Positions 23,413 to 32,997 of a DNA stretch of 34,500 nt are shown in pieces (position 1 is the stretch's first letter; each line of letters opens with the position of its first letter). The stretch is from Muribaculaceae bacterium. Lineage in GTDB: Bacteria > Bacteroidota > Bacteroidia > Bacteroidales > Muribaculaceae. The translations under genes were made by a program, and so were the position numbers. The stretch lies in assembly GCA_029058745.1 (NCBI GenBank), contig JAIDXM010000027.1, positions 1 through 34,500 on the forward strand, written 5' to 3'. The notes below the pieces were generated by a model. That model worked only from the letters and a program-made list of their open reading frames with translations. It did no database searches and was not told the DNA's origin.

Positions 23413-26064
23413 ATGTCACAAAAAGAACATTACAAAGGCTTGTCCGAAGCGGAAGTGTCGGAAAGCCGCAGATTGCACGGTGTCAATATCCTGACACCCC
23501 CGGAGAAGGAGTCTCTCTGGCGACGCTTTTTCGGAAAATTCAGCGATCCTCTGATTATAATACTTCTTATTGCAGGCGTGTTGTCAATCGGCATTTCCTG
23601 CTACGAGTTCTTTAGTCTCAATCAAGGACCCGGTGTATTCTTTGAGCCAGTCGGCATATTCATCGCGATTCTTCTCGCCACCGGTCTCGCATTTATTTTT
23701 GAGCTGAAAGCCGATAAGGAGTTTGCCCTGCTAAATCAGGTCAATGACGATGAGCCTGTGCAGGTTATCCGCATTGGCAACGCCATGCAGATTGCCAAGA
23801 AGGATGTGGTCGTAGGCGACATTGTCATCCTAAATACAGGTGAGGAAGTTCCTGCTGACGGTGAACTTCTCGAAGCTGTTATGCTCAATATCGACGAGTC
23901 AACCCTTACCGGAGAACCCATATGCCATAAGACCACCGATCCCGCTGAATTCGATTCTGAATCGACATTTCCGAGCAACCATGTGATGCGCGGCACAAAG
24001 GTAATGGAAGGCCACGGTGTCATGAGAGTTTTCGCGGTTGGCGACAAGACTGAAAACGGAAAGGTGTTTGAGGCTGCCCAGATTGACGACAGCGTAAAGA
24101 CTCCTCTCAATGAGCAACTCGACGGCCTCGGCGACCTTATAACAAAGATTTCATATGCATTTGCCGCCGCTATAATAATCGGCCGCATTGTCATGTATTT
24201 CATTAATGTGCCCGTATTTGACTGGGTCGAATTTCTTGCTTTCTTCCTTCAGACGTTGATGGTGGCGGTCACCCTTGTCGTTGTGGCTGTTCCTGAGGGT
24301 CTCCCGATGGCCGTAACACTGTCGCTCGCCTACTCTATGCGTCGTATGCTCAAGACCAACAACCTTGTGCGTAAGATGCATGCTTGTGAGACTATGGGTG
24401 CCACTACTGTTATTTGCACCGACAAAACCGGCACCCTCACCCAAAACCAGATGCAGGTAGCTGATGAGAAATTTTTCGGTAATCCTTCCAATGATGTGCT
24501 CATCGAGGGTATCGCTGTTAACTCTACAGCCCAGCTCGACCTTTCGGGCGATAAGCCGCAGGTTCTTGGCAACCCGACCGAAGGTGCCCTTCTCCTATGG
24601 CTCCGGAAGAGAGGTGTCAACTATCTCGACGTTAAAGATAAGGCTCAACGCATTGAGGAACTCCCTTTCTCTACAGAGCGCAAATACATGGCCACTGTCG
24701 TCAGGTCTGCCACAGGCAAGACAATCCTCTATGTAAAGGGTGCTCCTGAAATAATCTTCAGTATGTGCAATAACACTGCCGGAGTGACCAGACATGAGAT
24801 AGATGCCCAACTTCTCGCTTATCAGAATCAGGCTATGCGTACCCTCGGTTTCGCATATCAGGAACTCAAAGACGGCGACAAGACAATCGAAAACAGCAAG
24901 GTCGTAGCCCAAAATCTTACGTTCCTCGGAATTGTGGCAATCTCCGATCCTGTTCGTTCAGATGTCCCCGATGCTGTCCGGGAAGTGATTGATGCCGGAA
25001 TCAAGGTCAAGATTGTGACTGGCGACACTCCCGGAACCGCTAAAGAGATTGGTCGTCAGATTGGCCTCTGGAATGATGCTACCGACGGAGACCGCAACAT
25101 CATTACGGGCACTGAGTTCGCCGAACTATCCGAAAACCAGCTCAAAGAGCGTGTTGGCGACCTGAAGATTATCGCCCGTGCCCGTCCGATGGACAAGAAG
25201 CGACTCGTGGAGGCACTTCAAGCAAACAACGAGGTAGTTGCTGTGACCGGCGACGGCACAAACGATGCCCCGGCATTGAAGACCGCGCATGTCGGTCTCT
25301 CGATGGGCGACGGGACATCCGTGGCGAAGGAGGCCTCCGACATAACGATTATCGACAACTCTTTCTCCTCGATTGGCCGTGCCGTGATGTGGGGACGTTC
25401 CCTATTCCAGAATATACAGCGTTTCATCCTGTTCCAGATGACTGTCAATGTGGCCGCATGTCTAATTGTCCTTTTCGGTGCTTTCATGGGTATGCAGTCT
25501 CCACTGACTGTCACACAGATGCTGTGGGTAAACCTTATAATGGATACTTTCGCTGCGATGGCTCTCGCTTCATTGCCTCCTTCGCAGTCGGTGATGAAAG
25601 AGAAACCTCGTTCGCGTGAGGCGTTCATAATCAACCGTCCGATGTGGAAATCAATCATAGGTGTCGGAGGAGTCTTCTTCCTCCTACTTCTCGGACTGCT
25701 CTACTACTTCGAGCATACCGACATCACCTGCCTCACTGAAGTGGGCAAGGTTGCGATGGGTGACAACACCGGACTCAGCGGATATGAGCTTTCTCTGTTC
25801 TTCACAATATTCGTGTTCCTCCAGTTCTGGAATATGTTCAACGCCCGTGCCTTTGAGACCGGACGCTCGGCATTCCATTTCAAAGGTTGTGGCGGGTTCG
25901 GTATGATTGCCCTCGCAATACTGTTTGGACAGATTCTCATTGTCAGCATTGGTGGAGAATTCTTCAATGTTGTGCCTCTTAAGTTTATCGACTGGATTAT
26001 TATCATCGGAGCTACATCCCTTGTACTCTGGATCGGTGAGCTGATCCGCCTTTTCAGGAAATAA
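23413..26064 (+). CDS. P-type Ca2+-translocating ATPase, plasma-membrane (PMCA) type
   Basis: An 883-residue P-type ATPase with actuator motif TLTGEP (around 165-169), the ion-site helix AVPEGLPMAVTLSLA (292-306) containing PEGLP, phosphorylated D337 in CTDKTGTLTQNQM, the hinge GDGTNDAPAL and about ten membrane helices. The PEGLP helix and overall length place it with calcium pumps of the PMCA/ACA type, which export Ca2+ from the cytosol. No heavy-metal-binding domain or CPC motif is present, so it is not a metal efflux P1B pump. It is the last gene of the long plus-strand cluster, 24 bp after the SPFH-tail gene. Its link with calcium-binding TerD proteins suggests control of local Ca2+. Confidence 0.9.
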   Translation: MSQKEHYKGLSEAEVSESRRLHGVNILTPPEKESLWRRFFGKFSDPLIIILLIAGVLSIGISCYEFFSLNQGPGVFFEPVGIFIAILLATGLAFIFELKADKEFALLNQVNDDEPVQVIRIGNAMQIAKKDVVVGDIVILNTGEEVPADGELLEAVMLNIDESTLTGEPICHKTTDPAEFDSESTFPSNHVMRGTKVMEGHGVMRVFAVGDKTENGKVFEAAQIDDSVKTPLNEQLDGLGDLITKISYAFAAAIIIGRIVMYFINVPVFDWVEFLAFFLQTLMVAVTLVVVAVPEGLPMAVTLSLAYSMRRMLKTNNLVRKMHACETMGATTVICTDKTGTLTQNQMQVADEKFFGNPSNDVLIEGIAVNSTAQLDLSGDKPQVLGNPTEGALLLWLRKRGVNYLDVKDKAQRIEELPFSTERKYMATVVRSATGKTILYVKGAPEIIFSMCNNTAGVTRHEIDAQLLAYQNQAMRTLGFAYQELKDGDKTIENSKVVAQNLTFLGIVAISDPVRSDVPDAVREVIDAGIKVKIVTGDTPGTAKEIGRQIGLWNDATDGDRNIITGTEFAELSENQLKERVGDLKIIARARPMDKKRLVEALQANNEVVAVTGDGTNDAPALKTAHVGLSMGDGTSVAKEASDITIIDNSFSSIGRAVMWGRSLFQNIQRFILFQMTVNVAACLIVLFGAFMGMQSPLTVTQMLWVNLIMDTFAAMALASLPPSQSVMKEKPRSREAFIINRPMWKSIIGVGGVFFLLLLGLLYYFEHTDITCLTEVGKVAMGDNTGLSGYELSLFFTIFVFLQFWNMFNARAFETGRSAFHFKGCGGFGMIALAILFGQILIVSIGGEFFNVVPLKFIDWIIIIGATSLVLWIGELIRLFRK

Positions 26065-26089
26065 CAGAACCTGCCTATGACGGGTTATA

Positions 26090-26123
26090 ACAACGGGCAA
26101 CTGTCATGACAGTTGCCCGTTGT
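26090..26123. terminator. 34-bp perfect palindrome after the Ca2+ ATPase
   Basis: Arms of 17 bp (26090-26106 and 26107-26123) are exact reverse complements with no spacer and lie 25 bp after the ATPase stop. This is the probable terminator of the Ter-type cluster. A short T-containing stretch follows. Confidence 0.6.
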
Positions 26124-26489
26124 CTTACAATAATCCACATCCAATCCCTTCACAGGGATCTTTCTGTAACACAATTTCCAGTTAAATATCAATCATTTCA
26201 CTAATTTAGTTAAAATGTCTCATCAAATTATCATTGCCTTTGCTTGACTGAATAATCTTAACAATTCGTAATATCTATATTTCCATGTAATAACAAAAAG
26301 TCTGGGATATAATCTATGAGTTATCTGTATATGAGAGTCAATTGGAGTATCAATTCACAATCACTTTGCAAAGTTCCTGATTTTAACCGGATGACACACT
26401 ATAACAATTTCTGTTTTTCATACCAATATTACTGTAAATCCCTCAGACACATCATAAATGGTTGTCTGATGAGGATTTGCAGGTGATTC
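26124..26489. other. AT-rich intergenic region without a convincing gene
   Basis: This 366-bp gap separates the calcium ATPase terminator from the 3' end of the first ZIP gene. I see no promoter consensus, tRNA or known RNA motif. A weak bulged stem (CCTCAGACA at 26441-26449 with TGTCTGATGAGG at 26463-26474) sits near the 3' end of the ZIP gene and may help terminate it. A 56-codon plus-strand frame (26316-26486) has no start signal or recognisable similarity. Confidence 0.6.
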
Positions 26490-27305
26490 TCAGAAAATCT
26501 GGAGCGACACCGCCATCAATGCGAATCCGAGCACTACCCCTCCGATTGCCGCATGATGATGTCCGTAGCTATGGGCGCTCGGCAGAAGCTCGTCAAACGA
26601 TATATACACCATTATGCCCGACACTGCCGCAAGAATTATGCCGTTCACTCCCGGTGTCCAAACCGAAAGCAACAGTACTCCGCCGAACAGTGCGCCCACC
26701 GGCTCCGCAAGTCCGGAAAGAAGGGAATATCTGATTGCTTTGGAACGACTTCCTGTGGCATGATATATCGGAACTGAGATAGCTATCCCCTCCGGAATAT
26801 TATGGATTGCTATCGCGAACACTATCGGCAACGCGATGTCCCATCCGTCGAGCGCCGACACGAATGTCGCCATCCCCTCTGGAAAATTATGGATTCCGAT
26901 AGCCAACGCAAGAAGAATTCCCTGGCGCCGGAGATGATGTCTGTCGTGGGAATCCACTCCGGCATCATCCATATTGTGGTTCTCATGCGGATTCTGGCTC
27001 TCAGGCACAATACGGTCGATGAGCGCTATGAAACCGATTCCCGCGAAAAAGGCCAGCAGTCCATACCAGCTTCCGGCCTTTTCAGTGAACAGGCTCTCAA
27101 GGTCTGTCATCGCCTCAGGCAACATCTCCATAAAAGATATATACACCATCACTCCTGCCGAAAGACCCAATGCCCATGACAGCAGTTTCTTATTGTCGGC
27201 CTTCGAGAGGAAAGCCATCAAGGCCCCGACTCCTGTTGACATTCCGGCAATCAACGTCAGCAACAGGGCCATTCCAAAGGAATATATGTCGATATTTTCT
27301 GTCAT
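26490..27305 (-). CDS. ZIP-family divalent metal transporter (ZupT-like), copy 1
   Basis: A 271-residue ZIP transporter with eight predicted membrane helices. The two metal-site motifs are complete: IHNFPEG (H139, N140, E143) and IHNIPEG (H168, N169, E172). A His/Asp-rich cytoplasmic loop (about 107-124, several HxH-type histidines) precedes the first motif and is typical of metal-sensing loops. ZupT-like proteins import zinc and other divalent metals such as iron and manganese. A short inverted repeat ATAATG/CATTAT (27330-27353) lies just upstream of the start and could be a metal-regulator site. A related copy with an altered site lies at 31048-31872. Confidence 0.9.
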   Translation of the reverse strand: MTENIDIYSFGMALLLTLIAGMSTGVGALMAFLSKADNKKLLSWALGLSAGVMVYISFMEMLPEAMTDLESLFTEKAGSWYGLLAFFAGIGFIALIDRIVPESQNPHENHNMDDAGVDSHDRHHLRRQGILLALAIGIHNFPEGMATFVSALDGWDIALPIVFAIAIHNIPEGIAISVPIYHATGSRSKAIRYSLLSGLAEPVGALFGGVLLLSVWTPGVNGIILAAVSGIMVYISFDELLPSAHSYGHHHAAIGGVVLGFALMAVSLQIF

Positions 27306-27407
27306 ATATTACGAACAAATCCGCATTCCATAATGTTCCGAAGCCTTCATTATATTGATTTTTTCATTTTTTGTCACTCCTATGATAGAATTTTGCAAAT
27401 TATTTCA

Positions 27408-27415
27408 TAATTTTG
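27408..27415 (+). promoter_or_regulatory. -7 box upstream of pyrG
   Basis: TAATTTTG lies 29 bp upstream of the GTG start of pyrG. There is no clear TTTG at the usual distance. The predicted leader is about 25 nt. Confidence 0.45.
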
Positions 27416-27428
27416 TGTCCCGGATTAA

Positions 27429-29072
<1,644 letters not shown>

Positions 29073-29086
29073 AATGATTATCCATC

Positions 29087-30964
29087 ATGGAGCTGATTAA
29101 ACATGAATGTGGCATAGCGATGATTCGTCTTCGCAAACCACTCTCCTATTATAAGGAGAAATATGGCACTGAACTATATGGCCTTGAGAAGCTGTATCTG
29201 ATTATGGAGAAGGAGCACAACCGTGGTCAGGAAGCCGCAGGGATAGGTTGCGTCAAACTCGATGCTTTTCCGGGTCAGGAATACATTTTCCGCGAGAGGG
29301 CACAGGGGGCGGATGCCATCACGAAGATTTTCGCTAACGTCCACGCGCAAATAGATGAGGCCCGTGCAAGCGGAGCCGGAACCGAAGACACCCCGTTTGT
29401 AGGGGAAGCCTACATGGGACATCTCCGCTACAGCACAACCGGGCGCTCCGGGATGAGCTACGTGCATCCTTTCATGCGTCGCAACAACTGGAGCGCGCGC
29501 AACATGCTCCTGTGCGGCAACTTCAACATGACCAACGTTGACAGGATTTTCAACTCGATAATAGCCAAGGGACAGCATCCGCGTCTTTATGCCGACACAT
29601 TCATCCTTCTCGAGCAACTTGGGCATGCCCTCGACCGAGAGAATGAACGCCTCTACAAGATTCATCATGATGCCGGTCTGAAAGCACTCGAGCTCTCGCA
29701 CGCCATTGCCCGCGACCTTAACGTCACGAATGTCCTGAAACACTGCTCCCCGATATGGGACGGTGGCTATGTGATATGTGGAATCGTGGGCAACGGCGAC
29801 ATGTGGGCCTTCAGAGACCCTAACGGAATCCGCCCCGCATTCTATCATATCGACGACGAGATTGTGGTCGTGGCGAGCGAACGTCCTGTAATACAGACTT
29901 CATTCGACCTCCCTCTTGATGAAGTCAATGAACTGCAACCAGGCGAAGCCCTGATTGTTGACCGCGACGGCTCCGTGCGCACCGACCGTATTCTCCCCGA
30001 AGGGCGCAACACGAAATGCAGCTTCGAACGTATATACTTCTCTCGTGGTTCCGATTTCGACATCTATAAGGAACGGAAGAATCTTGGCCGCCGCCTTGTC
30101 CCGGCTGTGCTTGAGGCTGTCGGCGATGACCTCGGCAACACGGTGTTCTCCTTTATCCCGAACACGGCGGAGGTGGCTTTCTACGGCATGGTGGAAGGAC
30201 TCGACGAGCATCTAAAGGATTCCATGGCGAGAGAGATTTCTGAGCTTTCGGCATCAGGGACCCTCGACGAGGCGACGGTGCATCGTATCCTGACACGGAA
30301 AGTACGCATCGAGAAAGTGGCCATTAAAGATATAAAGCTTCGCACGTTTATCGCTGAGGGAACTACAAGGAACGACCTGGCCGCCCATGTCTATGACATA
30401 ACCTATGGCTCGATAAATCCGGGCGACAATCTTGTGGTGATTGACGACAGCATCGTAAGAGGCACCACCCTGAGGCAATCGATAATCAGGATTCTCGACC
30501 GTCTGAACCCTCGCAAACTTGTGGTCGTGTCAAGCTCCCCTCAGGTACGTTTCCCCGACTGCTACGGCATCGACATGTCGAGAATGGCTGAGTTCATCGC
30601 ATTCAAGGCCGCTATGGCGCTCCTTGAAGAGAGAGGCCTTGCCCATATCGCCGACTCTGTATATGAAGCTTGCCGGAATCAGGACTCAGTCCCCGACGAA
30701 CAGATACGGAATTATGTCACCGACATATACCGCCCGTTCTCCGACAAGGAGGTGTCGGCAAAGATTGCTGAACTTCTGACGCCAGAGGGCACAAAGGCTC
30801 AGGTGGAGATTGTATATCAGTCGGTCGATAATCTACGGGAAGCGATTCCAGACCACCGGGGCGACTGGTATTTCACTGGCGACTACCCCACGGTCGGCGG
30901 AATACGGCTCGTCAACAAGGCGTTTGTAAACTTCTACGAGGGACGCACCCTTGCCCGCGATTGA
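29087..30964 (+). CDS. Long PurF-like amidophosphoribosyltransferase
   Basis: A 625-residue class II (Ntn) glutamine amidotransferase fused to a phosphoribosyltransferase domain. The probable N-terminal nucleophile is C8 in KHECGIAM, implying removal of a 7-residue propeptide. The amidotransferase part includes GHLRYSTTG and RDPNGIRPAF, and the PRPP-binding loop is VVIDDSIVRGTT (450-461). PurF converts PRPP and glutamine to phosphoribosylamine at the start of purine synthesis. At 625 residues it is about 130-150 longer than classical PurF. A longer paralogue of this kind occurs in Bacteroidetes, so this may not be the only PurF of the genome. It lies 14 bp after pyrG. Confidence 0.88.
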   Translation: MELIKHECGIAMIRLRKPLSYYKEKYGTELYGLEKLYLIMEKEHNRGQEAAGIGCVKLDAFPGQEYIFRERAQGADAITKIFANVHAQIDEARASGAGTEDTPFVGEAYMGHLRYSTTGRSGMSYVHPFMRRNNWSARNMLLCGNFNMTNVDRIFNSIIAKGQHPRLYADTFILLEQLGHALDRENERLYKIHHDAGLKALELSHAIARDLNVTNVLKHCSPIWDGGYVICGIVGNGDMWAFRDPNGIRPAFYHIDDEIVVVASERPVIQTSFDLPLDEVNELQPGEALIVDRDGSVRTDRILPEGRNTKCSFERIYFSRGSDFDIYKERKNLGRRLVPAVLEAVGDDLGNTVFSFIPNTAEVAFYGMVEGLDEHLKDSMAREISELSASGTLDEATVHRILTRKVRIEKVAIKDIKLRTFIAEGTTRNDLAAHVYDITYGSINPGDNLVVIDDSIVRGTTLRQSIIRILDRLNPRKLVVVSSSPQVRFPDCYGIDMSRMAEFIAFKAAMALLEERGLAHIADSVYEACRNQDSVPDEQIRNYVTDIYRPFSDKEVSAKIAELLTPEGTKAQVEIVYQSVDNLREAIPDHRGDWYFTGDYPTVGGIRLVNKAFVNFYEGRTLARD

Positions 30965-31034
30965 GCGTAATGCATATAAAACAGATGATTCCGGAATCCT
31001 GGGTAGATTCCGGAATCATCTGTTTTATACGCTC
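30963..31034. terminator. Bidirectional terminator between PurF-like and ZIP genes
   Basis: A 24-bp perfect stem (30975-30998 with 31006-31029, 7-nt loop) is extended by five more pairs (30963-30967 with 31030-31034) across a 7-base bulge. An A-run and a T-run flank the core. It serves the two convergent genes. Confidence 0.85.
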
Positions 31035-31047
31035 TCGCTTTTATGTT

Positions 31048-31872
31048 CTAAAGTAGATATAGGGAAAAGGCCATGACGGCAAGACCGACAATCACTCCTC
31101 CCGTGGCAAGATGGAACCTACCCTCCTTGTAGGCGTTGGGAAGCAGTTCGTCAAACATTATATATGTCATAACTCCGGCCACCGAAGAGAGCACAATTCC
31201 ATTCATGGATGTAGTCCACAGCGGCAGAAGCGCAACACCTCCCAATAATGCGCCTACTGGTTCCGCAAGACCTGACAGCAACGCCAGTCCCACCGCTTTC
31301 CGCATACTTCCGGTTGACTGATAGACCGGGATGGCAATCGCCATCCCTATCGGGATATTATGTATGGCGATGGCCACAACCAATGGAAGCGCGAGACTCA
31401 TTCCGTTGAGCGTGGATACGAATATCGCCAAGCCCTCCGGAATGTTGTGTATCGCTATCGCCAACGCCAGGAACACGCCTTTCCTTACCTGCATGCCGCC
31501 GGCATCCACGGCTCCGGGCTGTCCGGTGTCCGACAACCTGTCGTGTGGACAATGTCCGTCGGGGACAAGCTTGTCAATCAGGGCAATTGCCGCGATACCC
31601 GCGAAATACGAAAGAAGCGCGGTAAGTCCGCCCGTTTCCTCGCCATGTTGCGACACAAGGTCGGACATTGCCTCCGGCAATATCTCCATAAACGTGAGAT
31701 ACACCATCAGGCCTGCCGACAGACCCAATGAAAACGACACCGTCCTCTTGCCTCCACCCTTCCCTATGCGGGCAAGTAAAGCCCCGGCGCCCATAGCCAG
31801 TCCTGCCACGGATGTCAGCGACAGCGCCACATAGAACGAATGTATATTTATTTCCTCAAACATATCAGTCAA
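31048..31872 (-). CDS. ZIP-family transporter (ZupT-like), copy 2, altered metal site
   Basis: A 274-residue ZIP protein similar in layout to the copy at 26490-27305, with eight hydrophobic helices. The first metal motif is intact (IHNIPEG; H142, N143, E146). The second reads IHNIPIG (H171, N172, I175): the glutamate that bridges the two metals in ZIP structures is isoleucine. The codon is ATA, two changes away from GAA, so a single sequencing error is unlikely. The variable loop carries few histidines compared with copy 1. The protein may have a different metal preference, a single metal site, or be impaired. A near-perfect palindrome (31906-31929) lies upstream of the start. Confidence 0.85.
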   Translation of the reverse strand: MTDMFEEINIHSFYVALSLTSVAGLAMGAGALLARIGKGGGKRTVSFSLGLSAGLMVYLTFMEILPEAMSDLVSQHGEETGGLTALLSYFAGIAAIALIDKLVPDGHCPHDRLSDTGQPGAVDAGGMQVRKGVFLALAIAIHNIPEGLAIFVSTLNGMSLALPLVVAIAIHNIPIGMAIAIPVYQSTGSMRKAVGLALLSGLAEPVGALLGGVALLPLWTTSMNGIVLSSVAGVMTYIMFDELLPNAYKEGRFHLATGGVIVGLAVMAFSLYLL

Positions 31873-31905
31873 ACAACTCCCGTCCTTCGGAAGTTTTTAT
31901 CGTTC

Positions 31906-31929
31906 CCCTTATATATGGATATATACGGG
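31906..31929. promoter_or_regulatory. AT-rich palindrome upstream of ZIP copy 2
   Basis: CCCTTATATAT (31906-31916), a two-base centre and ATATATACGGG (31919-31929) match over 10 of 11 positions. It lies between the stop of the nitroreductase gene and the start of the ZIP gene. It could be a repressor site or a stem-loop at the end of the upstream gene. Confidence 0.35.
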
Positions 31930-31937
31930 ATTCGTTG

Positions 31938-32591
31938 TCAAAGAAACCTTACTTTGCCTTCATCTCTCGGTTTGGCCTCCGGACTCTCTGCGGGATAACC
32001 GAATCCTATGGCATATACAAGCTCGTAACCCTCCGGGAAGTCAAGCTGCTTGAGAAATCCTGATGCGGCGTCTGACTTCAGGAACGCGACGGGACCGCCG
32101 AGACAGCATGACCCGATACCCATCGACCACGCGGCGAGAATCATATTCTCGCCAAGCAAACCGCAATCGAGCTGCGAATTGTTCTCTGCCGCTATAAACA
32201 CTACTGTCGGGGCGTTGCGGAACATGTTCCTCGTCATCTTCGAATCTGCGGCTCTCTTCGGGTCTCCATTCACAAACGCCTGGGTCATGGCCGACAACAG
32301 TTCCTGATTGTCAACCACTCTAATCTCCCAGGGTTGACGGTTCATGCCGTTGGGTGCGTTGATTCCACACTTGGTGATTACCTCCATCGTGTCCCGCCCC
32401 ACCGGCTGCGGCAGATAGTCGCGCACACTGCGGCGTGACATGATGGTCTCTATAACCACGTTGTCAATCACCGTGGTGTCTGAGGACGCAGTGAGGCTCC
32501 CGCCTGCGGCAGTGGACTCCCCTTTCGGCTGACTGCACGCGCATAGCGCGATGGCGGCAAACGAAGCAATTGCTAAATTTCTAATTCTCAT
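31938..32591 (-). CDS. Nitroreductase-family lipoprotein
   Basis: A 217-residue protein with a signal peptide and lipobox (ALCACS, probable lipidated C19). The nitroreductase fold follows (about 45-217). Family features are the FMN-contact segment IMSRRSVRDYLPQPV, the APNGMNRQPWEIRV block, the GLLGENMILAAWSMGIGSCC helix and the GFGYPAESPE loop near the end. Such enzymes use FMN and NAD(P)H to reduce nitro or quinone compounds; an envelope-anchored form occurs in several Bacteroidetes. The length is normal for a single domain. It is probably transcribed on its own or with the downstream ZIP gene 65 bp away. Confidence 0.88.
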   Translation of the reverse strand: MRIRNLAIASFAAIALCACSQPKGESTAAGGSLTASSDTTVIDNVVIETIMSRRSVRDYLPQPVGRDTMEVITKCGINAPNGMNRQPWEIRVVDNQELLSAMTQAFVNGDPKRAADSKMTRNMFRNAPTVVFIAAENNSQLDCGLLGENMILAAWSMGIGSCCLGGPVAFLKSDAASGFLKQLDFPEGYELVYAIGFGYPAESPEAKPRDEGKVRFL

Positions 32592-32784
32592 ATTATATTC
32601 CTTTACTGATAAAACCAGACGAAAAACAAATCACCTTGGATGGTGCTGTTTCTCCTGGTCGGGACATTCTGCAAAAATACAAAAAAATCCAGAAAAAGCG
32701 TTTACCTTTCGCTCTCCACGGATATATTATTTTGTGAATCCTGAAAAAGGACTCAGGCAACGCTCCACATTCCGATTATTTTGC

Positions 32785-32792
32785 TAATTTTG
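32785..32792 (+). promoter_or_regulatory. -7 box before a candidate leader RNA
   Basis: TAATTTTG matches the Bacteroidetes -7 consensus and lies 206 bp upstream of the kinase-LRR gene. No TTTG lies 19-20 bases before it. A long leader or separate small RNA would begin near 32797. Confidence 0.45.
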
Positions 32793-32796
32793 CAAT

Positions 32797-32950
32797 CGGA
32801 AGCAATTCCGGAGGGAATTGCGAGGGGAACTCACTCTGTGATGACATTGTGAGCTACCAGACAAAGGTGTAGAAGCCATATCTTCCTCATTCGAACTTGG
32901 CGGTTTTGAACCTAAGCGGAGATATAGCGGAGCGAAATGAACTGCCAACA
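32797..32950 (+). ncRNA. Candidate structured leader or small RNA
   Basis: In the 406-bp gap between the nitroreductase and kinase-LRR genes, a 150-base stretch has several potential stems: GCAATTCC/GGAATTGC (32802-32809 with 32814-32821, GGAG loop), CTCAC/GTGAG (32830-32834 with 32849-32853), and TTGGCGGTT/AACTGCCAA (32897-32905 with 32940-32948, one G-U pair). In addition ATATCT (32878-32883) can pair with AGATAT (32920-32925), crossing the last stem, which would make a pseudoknot or an alternative fold. I do not recognise a known RNA class. The rest of the gap (32592-32784) is AT-rich with no feature seen. Confidence 0.35.
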
Positions 32951-32997
32951 TTTAATTTAGTGGCTGATGTCTATTTCCATACAAATAATTTGCCATA

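Noticed and set aside
26316..26486. 56-codon plus-strand frame in the gap before the first ZIP gene
   Set aside because: No ribosome-binding site, no promoter consensus, unusual composition and no recognisable similarity; an AT-rich gap can hold such a frame by chance.
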